This document shows, piece after piece, positions 1-7,452 of a stretch of DNA of 16,593 nt. The first letter of the stretch is position 1, and every line of letters begins with the position of its first letter. Origin of the DNA: Sanguinoderma infundibulare (lineage: Eukaryota > Basidiomycota > Agaricomycetes > Polyporales > Polyporaceae); contig JAVLRN010000075.1 in the NCBI GenBank assembly GCA_032821775.1, positions 1 through 16,593 on the forward strand, given 5' to 3'. Below the pieces are notes generated by a model. It was given only the letters and a program-made list of their open reading frames with translations, was not told the origin of the DNA and did not search any database. Made by a program: the position numbers and the translations under genes.

Positions 1-1710
1 TTCGTATTCGGCGAGAAGTATTATAACTTCTTTTTACGTTACTCATGTCAGCATTATCTCTTCAGTGACCCTAAAAACAATGAAACACTGTTTTATCATC
101 AGTATACTGAATGTTCTACTACCTATAATTTGAATATTATTGTTTTTATATTATTCAAAATAAACACGATATCGGTTGATTTTTTAAGACCCGTTAAATT
201 TTTTGGCGTAATATTCTATTGGATAAGGCTGCTACGTTGTTACATTACGTTTATTAAAAGATAGCGACTACCAGGGCTCACTTTACAGCTGCATTCAATA
301 TATTACTTCCTTCATTTCACTTAAAAATCATTTGGGACCTTGTTTCGTGTTCTCGGCTGTTTCCGTCTTGACTACCCAACTTCGCATGAGCAGTCTGAAT
401 ATCTAATATCAATTTATGTCATTCCGAGATTCTCTTCCATTGGTAAGATTTTCGACGTCCCCGCAACCTAAACTTTTCTTTTTTTAAAGAGATAGTTGGG
501 AACTCAGTGCTGTACCACCATAAATTTTGTTTAGATGTCATACTTATATATGTTTCGTAGAAAACCAGCTATCACTAGGTCAGATTGGCATTTCACACGC
601 TTCCTAAAACTCTTCGGAGAATTTTGCTACATTCACCCGTTCGATCCATTATAATCTGGTCTTAGGAAGATCACCTAGCTTCGGGTCTAATAGAAGTAAC
701 TTATCCATCACATATAAAAACCCTAGAAAATATTTAACTTATTAGCCTTATGGCTATTAAGGGTATCCTATTCTCAATATCTATTAAATTTAAGAATACT
801 TTTAGCTAGTTAGTGTGGTCGCTTTCACTAAGGCTTTTAACCTTGCTACTCCTATTAACTTGCTGACCCATTATGCAAAAGGTACGCCGTCATTTATAAT
901 TATAAATTTCGACTGCTTATAGAGTTACTAATTCAACTATTTCATTTATGTCTAATAATACATAACTTTTTCAAACTTTCCCTCACGGTACTTTTCACTA
1001 TCGCTAAATTTATAAATACTTAGCCTTAGAGGATGGTTCCCCTGTATTCCGACAAGTTAACTCTCGTCGTACTTATTTACTTAAATAAGGACTATTAACT
1101 TATTTTATTTAATTTATAAAGTAATAAATAAAATTATTTTTATTAATAGGTATCCCTTATTTAAATATTAATTTATAAAAATTATTTTACATACAGGACT
1201 TTTTTACCTTCTTTGGTTTCTGGTGTGTATTTTTGTTAAAATGATTTTTATTTTTATTTTAAAGCTGTTCCGATTTCACTCGCCATTACTTTCGGAGTCT
1301 CGGTTGATTTCCTTTCCTTTCCCTAATGAAATGTTTTACTTCGGGAAGTTTGAAAATATAAAGGTTTTCCTTAGGATCGCCAACATTCTTTGTCAACATT
1401 AAATAAAAAATGGAACTTGACCACCTTATTTAAGGTGGATTGTGGCTTTTGGACTTTTGCCCTCCTTTTTTATAAATTTGCTAGTTTTTCCTTAATAACC
1501 CCTTTAAATTACTGTTTGATGTTATTACTATATTGTCATCGATACTTTTATCCCCTATTAATTTTAAAAGGATTAATAAAAAAATTTTATTAAAAATTAA
1601 CTAAAATCAGCTACATAAATAAATTTAAATTTATATTTAATAGCTAAGGTTTTGGTCCAAAGAGCTAATAGGAATTAAAATATTCCATTGGCACCCTAAG
1701 AGCTAAACAG
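1..1710 (-). rRNA. rnl: Mitochondrial large-subunit rRNA, 5' half (partial, runs off left edge)
   Basis: The plus strand carries reverse complements of conserved bacterial 23S-like segments in the correct order: CATGTCAGCATT near 43, TTTGGGACCTTGTTTCGTGT near 330, GAAAACCAGCTATCACTAG near 560, ACCCATTATGCAAAAGGTAC near 865, TTTCCCTCACGGTAC near 977, TTAGCCTTAGAGGATGGTTC near 1020 and TCTCGGTTGATTTCC near 1298. The gene is therefore on the minus strand. Position 1 corresponds to roughly base 1700 of E. coli 23S, so only about the first half (domains I to III) is present. The 5' end is judged from the GGTGCCAATGG-type start near 1695-1710 and is uncertain by some tens of bases. The collinear spacing shows no large intron in this half. 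A+T-rich expansions lie near 1083-1190. The small plus-strand reading frame at 1390-1593 falls inside the rRNA and is not a gene. Confidence 0.95.
938..968. repeat. 31-base dispersed repeat, copy 1 (inside rnl)
   Basis: These 31 bases are identical to 7537-7567 in the spacer downstream of nad4. The unit contains a small stem-loop: TTATGT and ACATAA pair around an 8-base loop. In rnl it sits in a variable stretch between two conserved rRNA blocks. Flanking bases of the two copies do not match. Confidence 0.85.
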
Positions 1711-1735
1711 AAAAAAAAAACAATAAAATTTTAAT

Positions 1736-2047
1736 ATGGATAAAATTTTAGATTATATTAATCAACTATCTAATAGTATGCCATCAGAGGAATTAATTAT
1801 TTTATCTCATTTAGTTAACTTAATAGCATTATTATTAATAGCAATAACAATATTATCTATTTATTTTAGTAACTATTTAATAGAAAAATTTGATCTATCA
1901 AATAGATACCATAAATTATATTTAATATTTAAATTTAGACAAATTTATCAAAAATATTATTTAATTTATTTAATAAGTCTAGGTTTTTTCATAATGATAT
2001 TTGGAATAATTATTAATATTATAATTTTTTTTTTAATATATAAATAA
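1736..2047 (+). CDS. Hypothetical membrane protein, 103 aa (ORF A of the plus-strand island)
   Basis: I do not recognise this protein. It opens with ATG just outside the 5' end of rnl, on the opposite strand, and ends at TAA. The N-terminus is polar (MDKILDYINQLSNSMPSEE). A hydrophobic stretch follows at about residues 21-46, rich in L and I, then a basic, Tyr-rich middle (about 50-75: KFDLSNRYHKLYLIFKFRQ). A second hydrophobic stretch at about 77-101 leads to a short IYK end. It is thus predicted to be a two-pass membrane protein of the inner mitochondrial membrane. Codon use is A+T-rich like the surrounding genome. Its first hydrophobic segment loosely resembles the C-terminal half of the 3503-3856 ORF: both have a YI..L motif, then NLI.LL. 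It could be a lineage-specific mitochondrial ORF or a plasmid-derived leftover; neither can be shown here. Confidence 0.6.
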   Translation: MDKILDYINQLSNSMPSEELIILSHLVNLIALLLIAITILSIYFSNYLIEKFDLSNRYHKLYLIFKFRQIYQKYYLIYLISLGFFIMIFGIIINIIIFFLIYK

Positions 2048-2289
2048 TATTTATTAGCCATATATCTAAAAATAGATGATCCTTAATAACCCCCTAATAT
2101 CAATATTATATTCTAACTAAAATAAATTTTGCTAGATAAGCTGAGGTCAATTTTTTTAAATATAAAAAATATTTATTAATATAAAAGAGGTATTAACAAG
2201 CTCGGTATTTCAATTGTTCAGGTAAAGTGCTTATAATAATTGACGTGGTTTTAGAGTTAACCCAAAATAAAAAAATAAAAATTATTATT

Positions 2290-3242
2290 ATGTCTTACAA
2301 TCCAATTTATTATGTTTCATCATTAATTATTCAATATGTTATTAAAAGAGTAAACTTACCAAGTATTTTCAATATAATTGCTGTAAATTTATTTACAGTG
2401 TCAAGGAATTTAATTAGAAGTGAAGGTTTTATACCTACACTATCGGTATTGTACAGAGTAAACAGGGAAATTCTTAACAGAGGTAGCCTTAATTCAATAT
2501 TATTAAATAGAAGATTAAACCCAACAGTAACTAACTCTATTTATAATGTTTTACAAAATAATTGGGGTGATTGTCTAGCCTTTTCTAATATTATTAATAG
2601 GAATTTTAAATGGTATGTTTTAGGTCTATTTGTTTCGAGTTTCAATTCTATGTTCTTTAAATTAACTAAATTTACTTTGGGTGTTGTAATTTCTTCTATT
2701 GGAGTTGTATACTCTGAAAGTTTATCAAGTATTTCAACACTAAAGGATTTTGCTTACTGGGTACTAGACATTATAGAAAATAATTCTAGTTTTAGGTTTT
2801 TTTCCTGAAAATAATCCAATATCAATACCTGAATCTGAAGTTCGTGAATTTATAAAAGAAGATAAGTTAAATCCTTATAAACTAATAGGGATGGTTTTTA
2901 ATAGGTTTCTTTGCAGTATCCTTATCATTATTAGTATCTGATCATTACTTTCATGACTATATTAAGGATATTCCAGTGGTAAGTACTTATACTGATTTCT
3001 TAAGTAATAGTCTTAACAGTTTTTACTTCATGGGTAAATAGTTTTTTTTACTCCGTCTTCTGGAGGTAATGGTAATGTAGACCCTGATAACGTAATTTCA
3101 AGAACTAGTTCAAATAGCTCTAATGCTACAGTGGTACCCTGATAATATTCATTCACCTAGTCCTATAACTGGTAACCCTGCTAATAACACATTGATTACT
3201 CCTCCTACAACCCCTGATCCATCTAATAATCCTTGGTTCTAG
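2290..3242 (+). pseudogene. Hypothetical membrane protein of about 316 aa, broken by four single-base frameshifts (ORF B)
   Basis: I do not recognise this gene. An ATG at 2290 opens a frame that runs to TGA at 2806-2808. Coding-like sequence then continues in other frames to TAG at 3240-3242. Four one-base changes reconnect it: one T too many in the T7 run 2797-2803, one T too many in T5 at 2895-2899, one base too few near AAA 3036-3038, and one C too many in CCC 3137-3139. The joined product would be about 316 residues. The N-terminal part has hydrophobic segments (near YNPIYYVSSLIIQYVI and LGVVISSIGVVY). The region after 2891 encodes another membrane segment (MVLIGFFAVSLSLLV). The tail after 3050 is rich in Ser, Thr, Pro, Asn and Gly, ends in NNPWF, and is low-complexity. 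In-frame continuity between breaks suggests a recently functional gene or sequencing indels, not old decay. I preferred the ATG at 2290 to the in-frame upstream TTG at 2227. Confidence 0.6.
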
Positions 3243-3502
3243 TTAATAAATAATTTATATACCCCCTTAATTCATAGTTTTAATGCCATAAATCTTGAGG
3301 GTCAGTACCAATATTAGTTAGAACCTACCAAGACATCACAAAATGTAACAGAATTTACCATTATTTAAAAAATTTTATCTAATCTATAAAAATAATTTAA
3401 ATTTAAATGAGTAGAAAGAATCGAGCCGGAAATTTTTTTATTTTAAATAATTTTAATTAAAAAAACGAGTATCCTGATTCCTCTCTACAAAATCTAAATA
3501 AC

Positions 3503-3856
3503 ATGGAAACTTTAAATCATAACGATATCCAGGCAATGGGTGTAGGTATAGTATTCGGTGTAATAGGAACTGTAACACTTGGTTCAATACTTTATTGGTG
3601 GTATAGGGTTACATATAATGCTAATATTGATGGTAATCAATTTTTAGACGGTGATTTAACCATTGATGTATTTAATTACATAAGTCACTTAGATCCGTTA
3701 ACACTATTATTATTGATAAATTTAATTTGCTTATTGAATATCTTTATTTTATACCTAAAATTTTTATTGTTTTATAACTTAAATATAAAAAAAGTTGTGC
3801 TTCAAAGAAGTACTGAGAGAATACTATTTAAGATACATAATCATTTCAAGGTTTAA
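3503..3856 (+). CDS. Hypothetical membrane protein, 117 aa (ORF C of the plus-strand island)
   Basis: I do not recognise this protein. The frame is intact from ATG to TAA. Residues 1-12 are polar (METLNHNDIQAM). A glycine-rich hydrophobic helix with VGIVFGVIGTVTLGSILYWWY lies at about 13-34 and looks like a transmembrane segment ending in an aromatic belt. A polar, acidic loop follows (about 35-62, including DGNQFLDGD). A long hydrophobic segment follows at about 65-93 (DPLTLLLLINLICLLNIF and onward). The C-terminus is basic (NIKK, RSTERILFKIHNHFK). The layout is a small two-pass membrane protein with a charged tail. The preceding 260 bases (3243-3502) are A+T-rich with no gene I can support. 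It follows ORF B on the same strand, so A, B and C could form one transcription unit, divergent from rnl. Confidence 0.6.
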   Translation: METLNHNDIQAMGVGIVFGVIGTVTLGSILYWWYRVTYNANIDGNQFLDGDLTIDVFNYISHLDPLTLLLLINLICLLNIFILYLKFLLFYNLNIKKVVLQRSTERILFKIHNHFKV

Positions 3857-4338
3857 TAACCTTATTTATTACTACTTCTTTAAATATTTACGTAATTACT
3901 AATTTAGTCGCCTAATTATTAGTCTATTTAATTAAGTTACCCTTAATTACCCCATTTTTAATAAAATTAGTGTAACAAAATTAGAAAAAGATAACCAAAT
4001 TTTAATCTATATTTTTAAATATGTAAATATATAGTTTCAATTGGGTTAGTTATATTAAATTATCAACATTAAAAATATTACTAAGTAAATCATTATTAAA
4101 ACCAATTACATTAATTATAAGTATAATTTACAAAAAAATGAATAAGGATTTTATAAAGGTTTATACTTTAATCTTTAAAGATTGTTAAAAAAAAAAAAAT
4201 AGACCTTTTATTTTGATAAGCAATAATCATAATTAAAGGGGAAATATAGTTATTATAGTTATAAATAAATATTATTTATACAAATAAATTTTAGATACAT
4301 ATTAAAATGTTATAGCTAGATTAATGCATAATTCTGGT
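3857..4338. other. A+T-rich spacer without a recognisable gene
   Basis: About 480 bases of very A+T-rich sequence lie between the plus-strand ORF island and the minus-strand endonuclease remnant. It contains a run of 13 A near 4187 and several short poly-A and poly-T tracts. I see no tRNA fold, rRNA block or long reading frame. As the convergence point of plus- and minus-strand genes it could hold transcript ends, but no specific terminator is visible. Confidence 0.6.
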
Positions 4339-4553
4339 CTAGATATAAATATGACCAATATTACCAAAAAACGGTTTAAATAGTTCTAATATTCGCATAT
4401 TAGAACTATTTATTGAAGCGACTATTTGGAAATTAATAGAAACAGACCAACCTATTAGGTTTTTGCACTTTTTGGTATTGAAACCTAAAAAGAACCAACC
4501 CCATCTGTTAAACCCGTAATTGTCCAAGGCTTTAATAAAGTTACTTTTCTCAT
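4339..4553 (-). pseudogene. Truncated LAGLIDADG homing endonuclease remnant behind atp6
   Basis: On the minus strand, 15 bases after the corrected atp6 stop, an ATG (4553) opens a frame reading KPWTITGLTDGVGSF. This matches the start of LAGLIDADG domains, which typically read like NPWFITGFTDAEGSF. The frame hits a stop but continues one frame over, after a base missing from the A5 run at plus 4487-4491, as LIGWSVSINFQIV then LELFKPFFGNIGHIYI, again typical of the domain (GW.V...FQI; FFGVGNIYI). It then ends at TAG. Only about 70 residues, the first half of one domain, are present, against roughly 100 per domain and usually two domains. In the motif, the usual acidic Asp/Glu of DAEG reads DGVG, so a catalytic position looks altered. 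It is most likely a dead remnant of an inserted homing gene. A strong hairpin (4377-4412) lies inside it. Confidence 0.7.
4377..4412. repeat. Perfect 16-bp inverted repeat (hairpin)
   Basis: Arms at 4377-4392 and 4397-4412 are perfect reverse complements of 16 bases, separated by the 4-base loop TCGC. The structure lies within the endonuclease remnant, where both arms are read as protein (SSNMRILELF). It may be chance or a small palindromic insertion. Confidence 0.85.
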
Positions 4554-4568
4554 TATATAAGGATTATC

Positions 4569-5343
4569 TTAATGTAGTTCAATAGCATCTTTAATGTATG
4601 ATATAGTCAACAATGTGAATACATAAGCTTGTATTAAAGACACTGCTAATTCTAAACCACATATAGCTAAAAAAACAGTAAATGGTATTATAGTAAGTAC
4701 CTGCTACAATAGGCCCACTAAGGAATAATTTATATAGGAAAGTAGATAATATTTTCATTAAAGTATGTCCTGCACACATATTTGCGAATAATCTTATACC
4801 TAATGAAAGTGCTCTTGCTAAATAAGATACAAATTCGATAAGTACTAATAAAGGAACTAAGGCTAGAGGGCAACCAGATGGTACAAAAAATGAAAAGAAG
4901 TGTAATTTATGAATACTTAAACCTAAAATAGTTACTGCAATTAAAATAGTGAAAGAGAAACCAATACTTACTACAATAGAAGTAGTAATAGTAAATGAAT
5001 AAGGTATATTACCAGTTAAATTTGCTATTAAGATGAAGAAGAAGATTGAATAAATAAATGGTAAGTATACTTCTTTTCCTAATTGTTCTCTTACCATTGA
5101 ATGGATACTGGCATATAAACTTTCTAAAACAATTGACCATTTACTTGGTATTAATTTAACTTCATTATTACCAGCATAATGTATTCCAACTATTAAGAAT
5201 AAAACTAATAAAGAATATAACCCTAAATTAGTTAATGTTATATTTAAATATCCTAATATCGGAGCATTTATTCCTATTAAATTAGTAACTTCAAATTGTT
5301 CTAATGGTGAATTTACCATTATAAAGTTTGTACTTAATAACAT
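4569..5343 (-). CDS. atp6: ATP synthase F0 subunit a (ATP6), with one frameshift near the 3' end
   Basis: This subunit forms the proton half-channels of the mitochondrial ATP synthase F0 sector in the inner membrane, facing the subunit c ring. The frame starts at ATG 5343 (MLLSTNFIMVNSPLEQFEV) and shows the family hallmarks IANLTGNIPYSFT (about residues 105-120) and LGIRLFANMCAGHTL, whose Arg (about residue 184) is the essential proton-channel arginine. The uninterrupted frame drifts into non-homologous sequence after PIVA (about residue 214). Ignoring one C of plus 4700-4701 restores a typical ATP6 end (VLTIIPFTVFLAICGLELAV, later YIKDAIELH) and a TAA at 4569-4571. The corrected length is 258 aa, normal for fungal ATP6. 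Read without correction, the frame stops at 4591. An assembly indel is likelier than inactivation because the downstream sequence is fully conserved. A LAGLIDADG remnant follows directly. Confidence 0.97.
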
Positions 5344-5546
5344 AATTTGTATTTGTTTATCATTTTTTTGTTTGAATATTTTTTTTTAAAATAAAGTAGA
5401 TAATTATAAATATAATATGTTTATAGTATAATTATTAAGTTTAATTATTATAATACTTTATAAAAAGATTAAACTTTACTAAGAAAAGATTTAATGGAAA
5501 GATACTTTTATGTTAAATAAATAACAAAATATTTTTTTTCCGTAAT

Positions 5547-5578
5547 AAATTTTTAATTTTTTAAATTTTTAATTTTTT
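5547..5578. repeat. 16-base A/T tandem repeat, two copies
   Basis: A unit of the form A3 T5 A2 T6 occurs at 5547-5562 and again at 5563-5578, directly before the ATG at 5580. It is simple-sequence A/T repeat, common in fungal mitochondrial spacers. Confidence 0.7.
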
Positions 5579-5579
5579 A

Positions 5580-5873
5580 ATGAATGGTAAATTAACAATT
5601 AGAAAAAGGTTAGAAGCTTTAAAGAAAATTTTATTTTTTTTTTATAACCTTTCCACCTTCTATACAACTTCATTTACTTTTAAATATATGTTAGCTCCTT
5701 TAAATATGGAAAACTTGAAAAATACTTCAAATAATGGTTCAAATCCGATAAGGTTAACAAAAATATTACCAAAATTTAATCTAGAAAAGGTAAGAATAGT
5801 TTATAAATTGTCTGAATATTTATTTAGTGTATGTCTTTATATTGTAAAATTTATTTATTTATTTTTTTTTTAG
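5580..5873 (+). CDS. Hypothetical protein, 97 aa, plus strand
   Basis: I do not recognise this frame. It runs from ATG 5580 to TAG 5871-5873, ending two bases before a tRNA-Met on the other strand. The N-terminus is basic (MNGKLTIRKRLEALKK), a hydrophobic aromatic stretch follows (about 18-37), then an Asn- and Lys-rich polar middle (about 42-75), then a hydrophobic Tyr/Phe-rich C-terminus (about 78-97). It lies in spacer between atp6 and the tRNA cluster, opposite in strand to both. A 97-codon open frame is longer than expected by chance in DNA this rich in TAA and TAG, but the extreme Phe/Lys/Asn content also fits unselected A/T sequence. It may be spurious, or a remnant of a plasmid or intron gene. 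Confidence 0.3.
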   Translation: MNGKLTIRKRLEALKKILFFFYNLSTFYTTSFTFKYMLAPLNMENLKNTSNNGSNPIRLTKILPKFNLEKVRIVYKLSEYLFSVCLYIVKFIYLFFF

Positions 5874-5875
5874 GA

Positions 5876-5948
5876 AGCCGATAAAAAGGGTTGAACTTTT
5901 ATCTTATCGTCATGAATGATAGGTTTTAACCAGTTAAACTATATCAGC
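5876..5948 (-). tRNA. trnM: tRNA-Met (anticodon CAU), copy 1
   Basis: A minus-strand 73-base cloverleaf: acceptor GCTGATA pairs with TATCGGC, D stem GTTT/AAAC, T stem AAAAG/CTTTT with loop TTCAACC. The anticodon loop TTCATGA gives CAU. The anticodon stem TATCA/CGATA has a mismatched closing pair (A-C), and the discriminator base is U. It could alternatively be a tRNA-Ile read through a modified CAU. Confidence 0.88.
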
Positions 5949-6339
5949 TTTAATTTTTTAAAATTAAAAAAAATCTAAATTTTAGATAGGGGAAGAGGTT
6001 AGATAGGCGGTTAGATAATTATAAGAATATTTTTGTAAGAACTGAATTTACTATAAAAATTCATAAGTATATATAGGTCATCATATTACACATTAAATTA
6101 AAAAATAAACAAACTAAAGTGTTAGAACTGATACTGATAATTTGTATGTAAATTTACTGTTTTTTGAAAAAGAAAACTTCTTTATTTATACCATACCTTA
6201 AGATATCTATTATAATTAATTATACTTATAACCTTACTAAATTAAATAATTTAATCCCAGGTTTAATTATCCTAACTCTCTTTTAAATAGAAATTTAATA
6301 AAAATAAATTTATCTATGATATAATAGACAAATTTAAAG
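5949..6339. other. Spacer between tRNA-Met and tRNA-His
   Basis: About 390 A+T-rich bases with no gene I can support. The only distinctive element is a small G-rich patch at 5982-6018, where TTAGATAGG occurs at 5982 and 5999 and TTAGATAA at 6011. No further tRNA fold was found. Confidence 0.55.
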
Positions 6340-6412
6340 GGTAAAATCAGAGACTTGAACTCTGAACAGCGTCGCCACAAGACGTTATTTTGCCAATTAA
6401 ACTAATATTACC
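6340..6412 (-). tRNA. trnH: tRNA-His (anticodon GUG)
   Basis: The anticodon loop TTGTGGC, closed by CGTC/GACG, gives GUG. The T arm is CAGAG TTCAAGT CTCTG. The acceptor GTAATAT/ATTTTAC has one U-U mismatch, and there is an extra 5' G at 6412 opposite C73 at 6340, the typical histidine identity element. Confidence 0.9.
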
Positions 6413-6494
6413 TCTTTTACTTATTTTTTATAAAAAGTAAAATGTTATTGTTATTTTAATAATAAGTAATTATTAATTAATTATTTGATTTGAT

Positions 6495-6581
6495 CGGGCA
6501 CTGTGAGATTCGAACTCACGACTTTTTCAGAAGTTCTTATTTTCAAGATAAGCGCCATAAACCAGACTCGACCAAATGCCC
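6495..6581 (-). tRNA. trnS: tRNA-Ser (anticodon UGA), class II
   Basis: Acceptor GGGCATT pairs with AGTGCCC. The anticodon stem CTTAT/ATAAG with loop CTTGAAA gives UGA. A long variable arm (AACTTCTGAAAAAGTC) and a T arm GTGAG TTCGAAT CTCAC complete an 87-base class II tRNA. Confidence 0.93.
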
Positions 6582-6659
6582 TTTAAAGAAAATATACTGA
6601 TACACTAAAAAGAAGTAAAAAAAAATATTATATTATTTTAAATAAAACATATAATGAAA

Positions 6660-6733
6660 TAAGACCGAAGGGAATTGAACCCTTATAAGATCCATTATGA
6701 GCGAATTGCATTAACCTATTATGCTACAGTCTT
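6660..6733 (-). tRNA. trnM: tRNA-Met (anticodon CAU), copy 2
   Basis: Acceptor AAGACTG/CGGTCTT, anticodon stem ATTCG/TGGAT with loop CTCATAA giving CAU, T arm AAGGG TTCAATT CCCTT, and discriminator A. Its sequence is quite different from the CAU tRNA at 5876-5948, so the two probably divide initiator, elongator or Ile roles. Which is which cannot be decided here. Confidence 0.9.
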
Positions 6734-6761
6734 AATAATGAAAAAAATAATTTTTTTAAAT

Positions 6762-6844
6762 TGAGCAGTAAAGGAATCGAACCTTTTACGGTATAAACCA
6801 ATTTTTTTACAGAAAACCACCATTACCAATCGGATCACCTGCCC
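6762..6844 (-). tRNA. trnY: tRNA-Tyr (anticodon GUA), class II
   Basis: Acceptor GGGCAGG/ACTGCTC has six pairs (one G-U wobble) and a G-A mismatch at the seventh. The anticodon stem GTTTT/AAAAT with loop CTGTAAA gives GUA. A long variable arm containing GGT and ACC, and a T arm AAAGG TTCGATT CCTTT, are as expected for fungal mitochondrial tRNA-Tyr. A one-base register shift would read UGU (Thr), but then the stem pairs poorly and the long variable arm is unexplained. Confidence 0.85.
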
Positions 6845-6931
6845 CAAAAAAAAAATCTTATAAAATAAAACAAATAATTAATTTATGTTTACTATTTAAA
6901 TAAAGTTATTATTTTAATAGTTTTTATAGGA

Positions 6932-7004
6932 TGAAAACACTTGGGATCGAACCAAGACCATTCTCCTTAAAAGGGAGACACTCAACCAATCGAGTTCTGT
7001 TTCC
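6932..7004 (-). tRNA. trnK: tRNA-Lys (anticodon UUU)
   Basis: Acceptor GGAAACA/TGTTTTC, anticodon stem TCTCC/GGAGA with loop CTTTTAA giving UUU, T arm CTTGG TTCGATC CCAAG, discriminator A. Confidence 0.94.
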
Positions 7005-7070
7005 TAATAAAATTTATTTTTGTTTTCTCTTAGGAAATAAATTGATTCATTCTCGTAGAATGAATACATA

Positions 7071-7144
7071 CTGAGTTGACCAGATTCGAACTGATATAAG
7101 CCACCACCAAAAAATGGTGTTTTCCCAAATTAAACTACAACTCA
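7071..7144 (-). tRNA. trnQ: tRNA-Gln (anticodon UUG)
   Basis: Acceptor TGAGTTG/CAACTCA is perfect, with U1-A72 and discriminator G, both typical of glutamine tRNAs. With stem CCATT/GGTGG the loop is TTTTGGT and the anticodon UUG. The run of six U makes the register sensitive to an indel; tRNA-Pro (UGG) was considered but needs a shifted, weaker stem. Confidence 0.78.
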
Positions 7145-7146
7145 TA

Positions 7147-7219
7147 AGCCAAAAACAGGAATTGAACCAGTATTAGATTCTTACAAGGGATCCGTTTTAA
7201 CCATTTAAACTATTTTGGC
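7147..7219 (-). tRNA. trnT: tRNA-Thr (anticodon UGU)
   Basis: Acceptor GCCAAAA/TTTTGGC is perfect. The anticodon stem GATCC/GAATC has one mismatch, and loop CTTGTAA gives UGU. The T arm is ACTGG TTCAATT CCTGT. Only two bases separate it from tRNA-Gln. Confidence 0.88.
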
Positions 7220-7258
7220 TAACTTATTTTTATAAAATTTAATTAAAAAAAGATATAG

Positions 7259-7330
7259 TGCCTCAGGAGAGAATTGAACTCACTTCTTTAATGCTTCAAA
7301 TTAACGCTTTTACCATTAAGCAACTGAAGC
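7259..7330 (-). tRNA. trnF: tRNA-Phe (anticodon GAA)
   Basis: Acceptor GCTTCAG/CTGAGGC, anticodon stem TTAAT/ATTAA with loop TTGAAGC giving GAA, T-arm loop TTCAATT, discriminator A. Confidence 0.93.
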
Positions 7331-7380
7331 TAACTATTATTAGTTTTATATTTAACTATTAAATTTTATTATAGTTTATA

Positions 7381-7452
7381 TGGAGAGAGATAGACTTGAA
7401 CTATCATGCTTGTAATGCAACTACAATCGATTACCAATTATCGGATATCCCC
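7381..7452 (-). tRNA. trnA: tRNA-Ala (anticodon UGC)
   Basis: Acceptor GGGGATA/TCTCTCC (one mismatch, one G-U), D stem CGAT/ATCG, anticodon stem TTGTA/TACAA with loop GTTGCAT giving UGC, T arm GATAG TTCAAGT CTATC, discriminator A. Confidence 0.92.

Noticed and set aside
1390..1593. 67-codon plus-strand frame
   Set aside because: It lies inside the minus-strand rnl 5' region and has no protein character.
5580..5873. Idea that the plus-strand ORF is rps3
   Set aside because: It is far shorter than fungal rps3 and shows none of the conserved C-terminal sequence I would expect.
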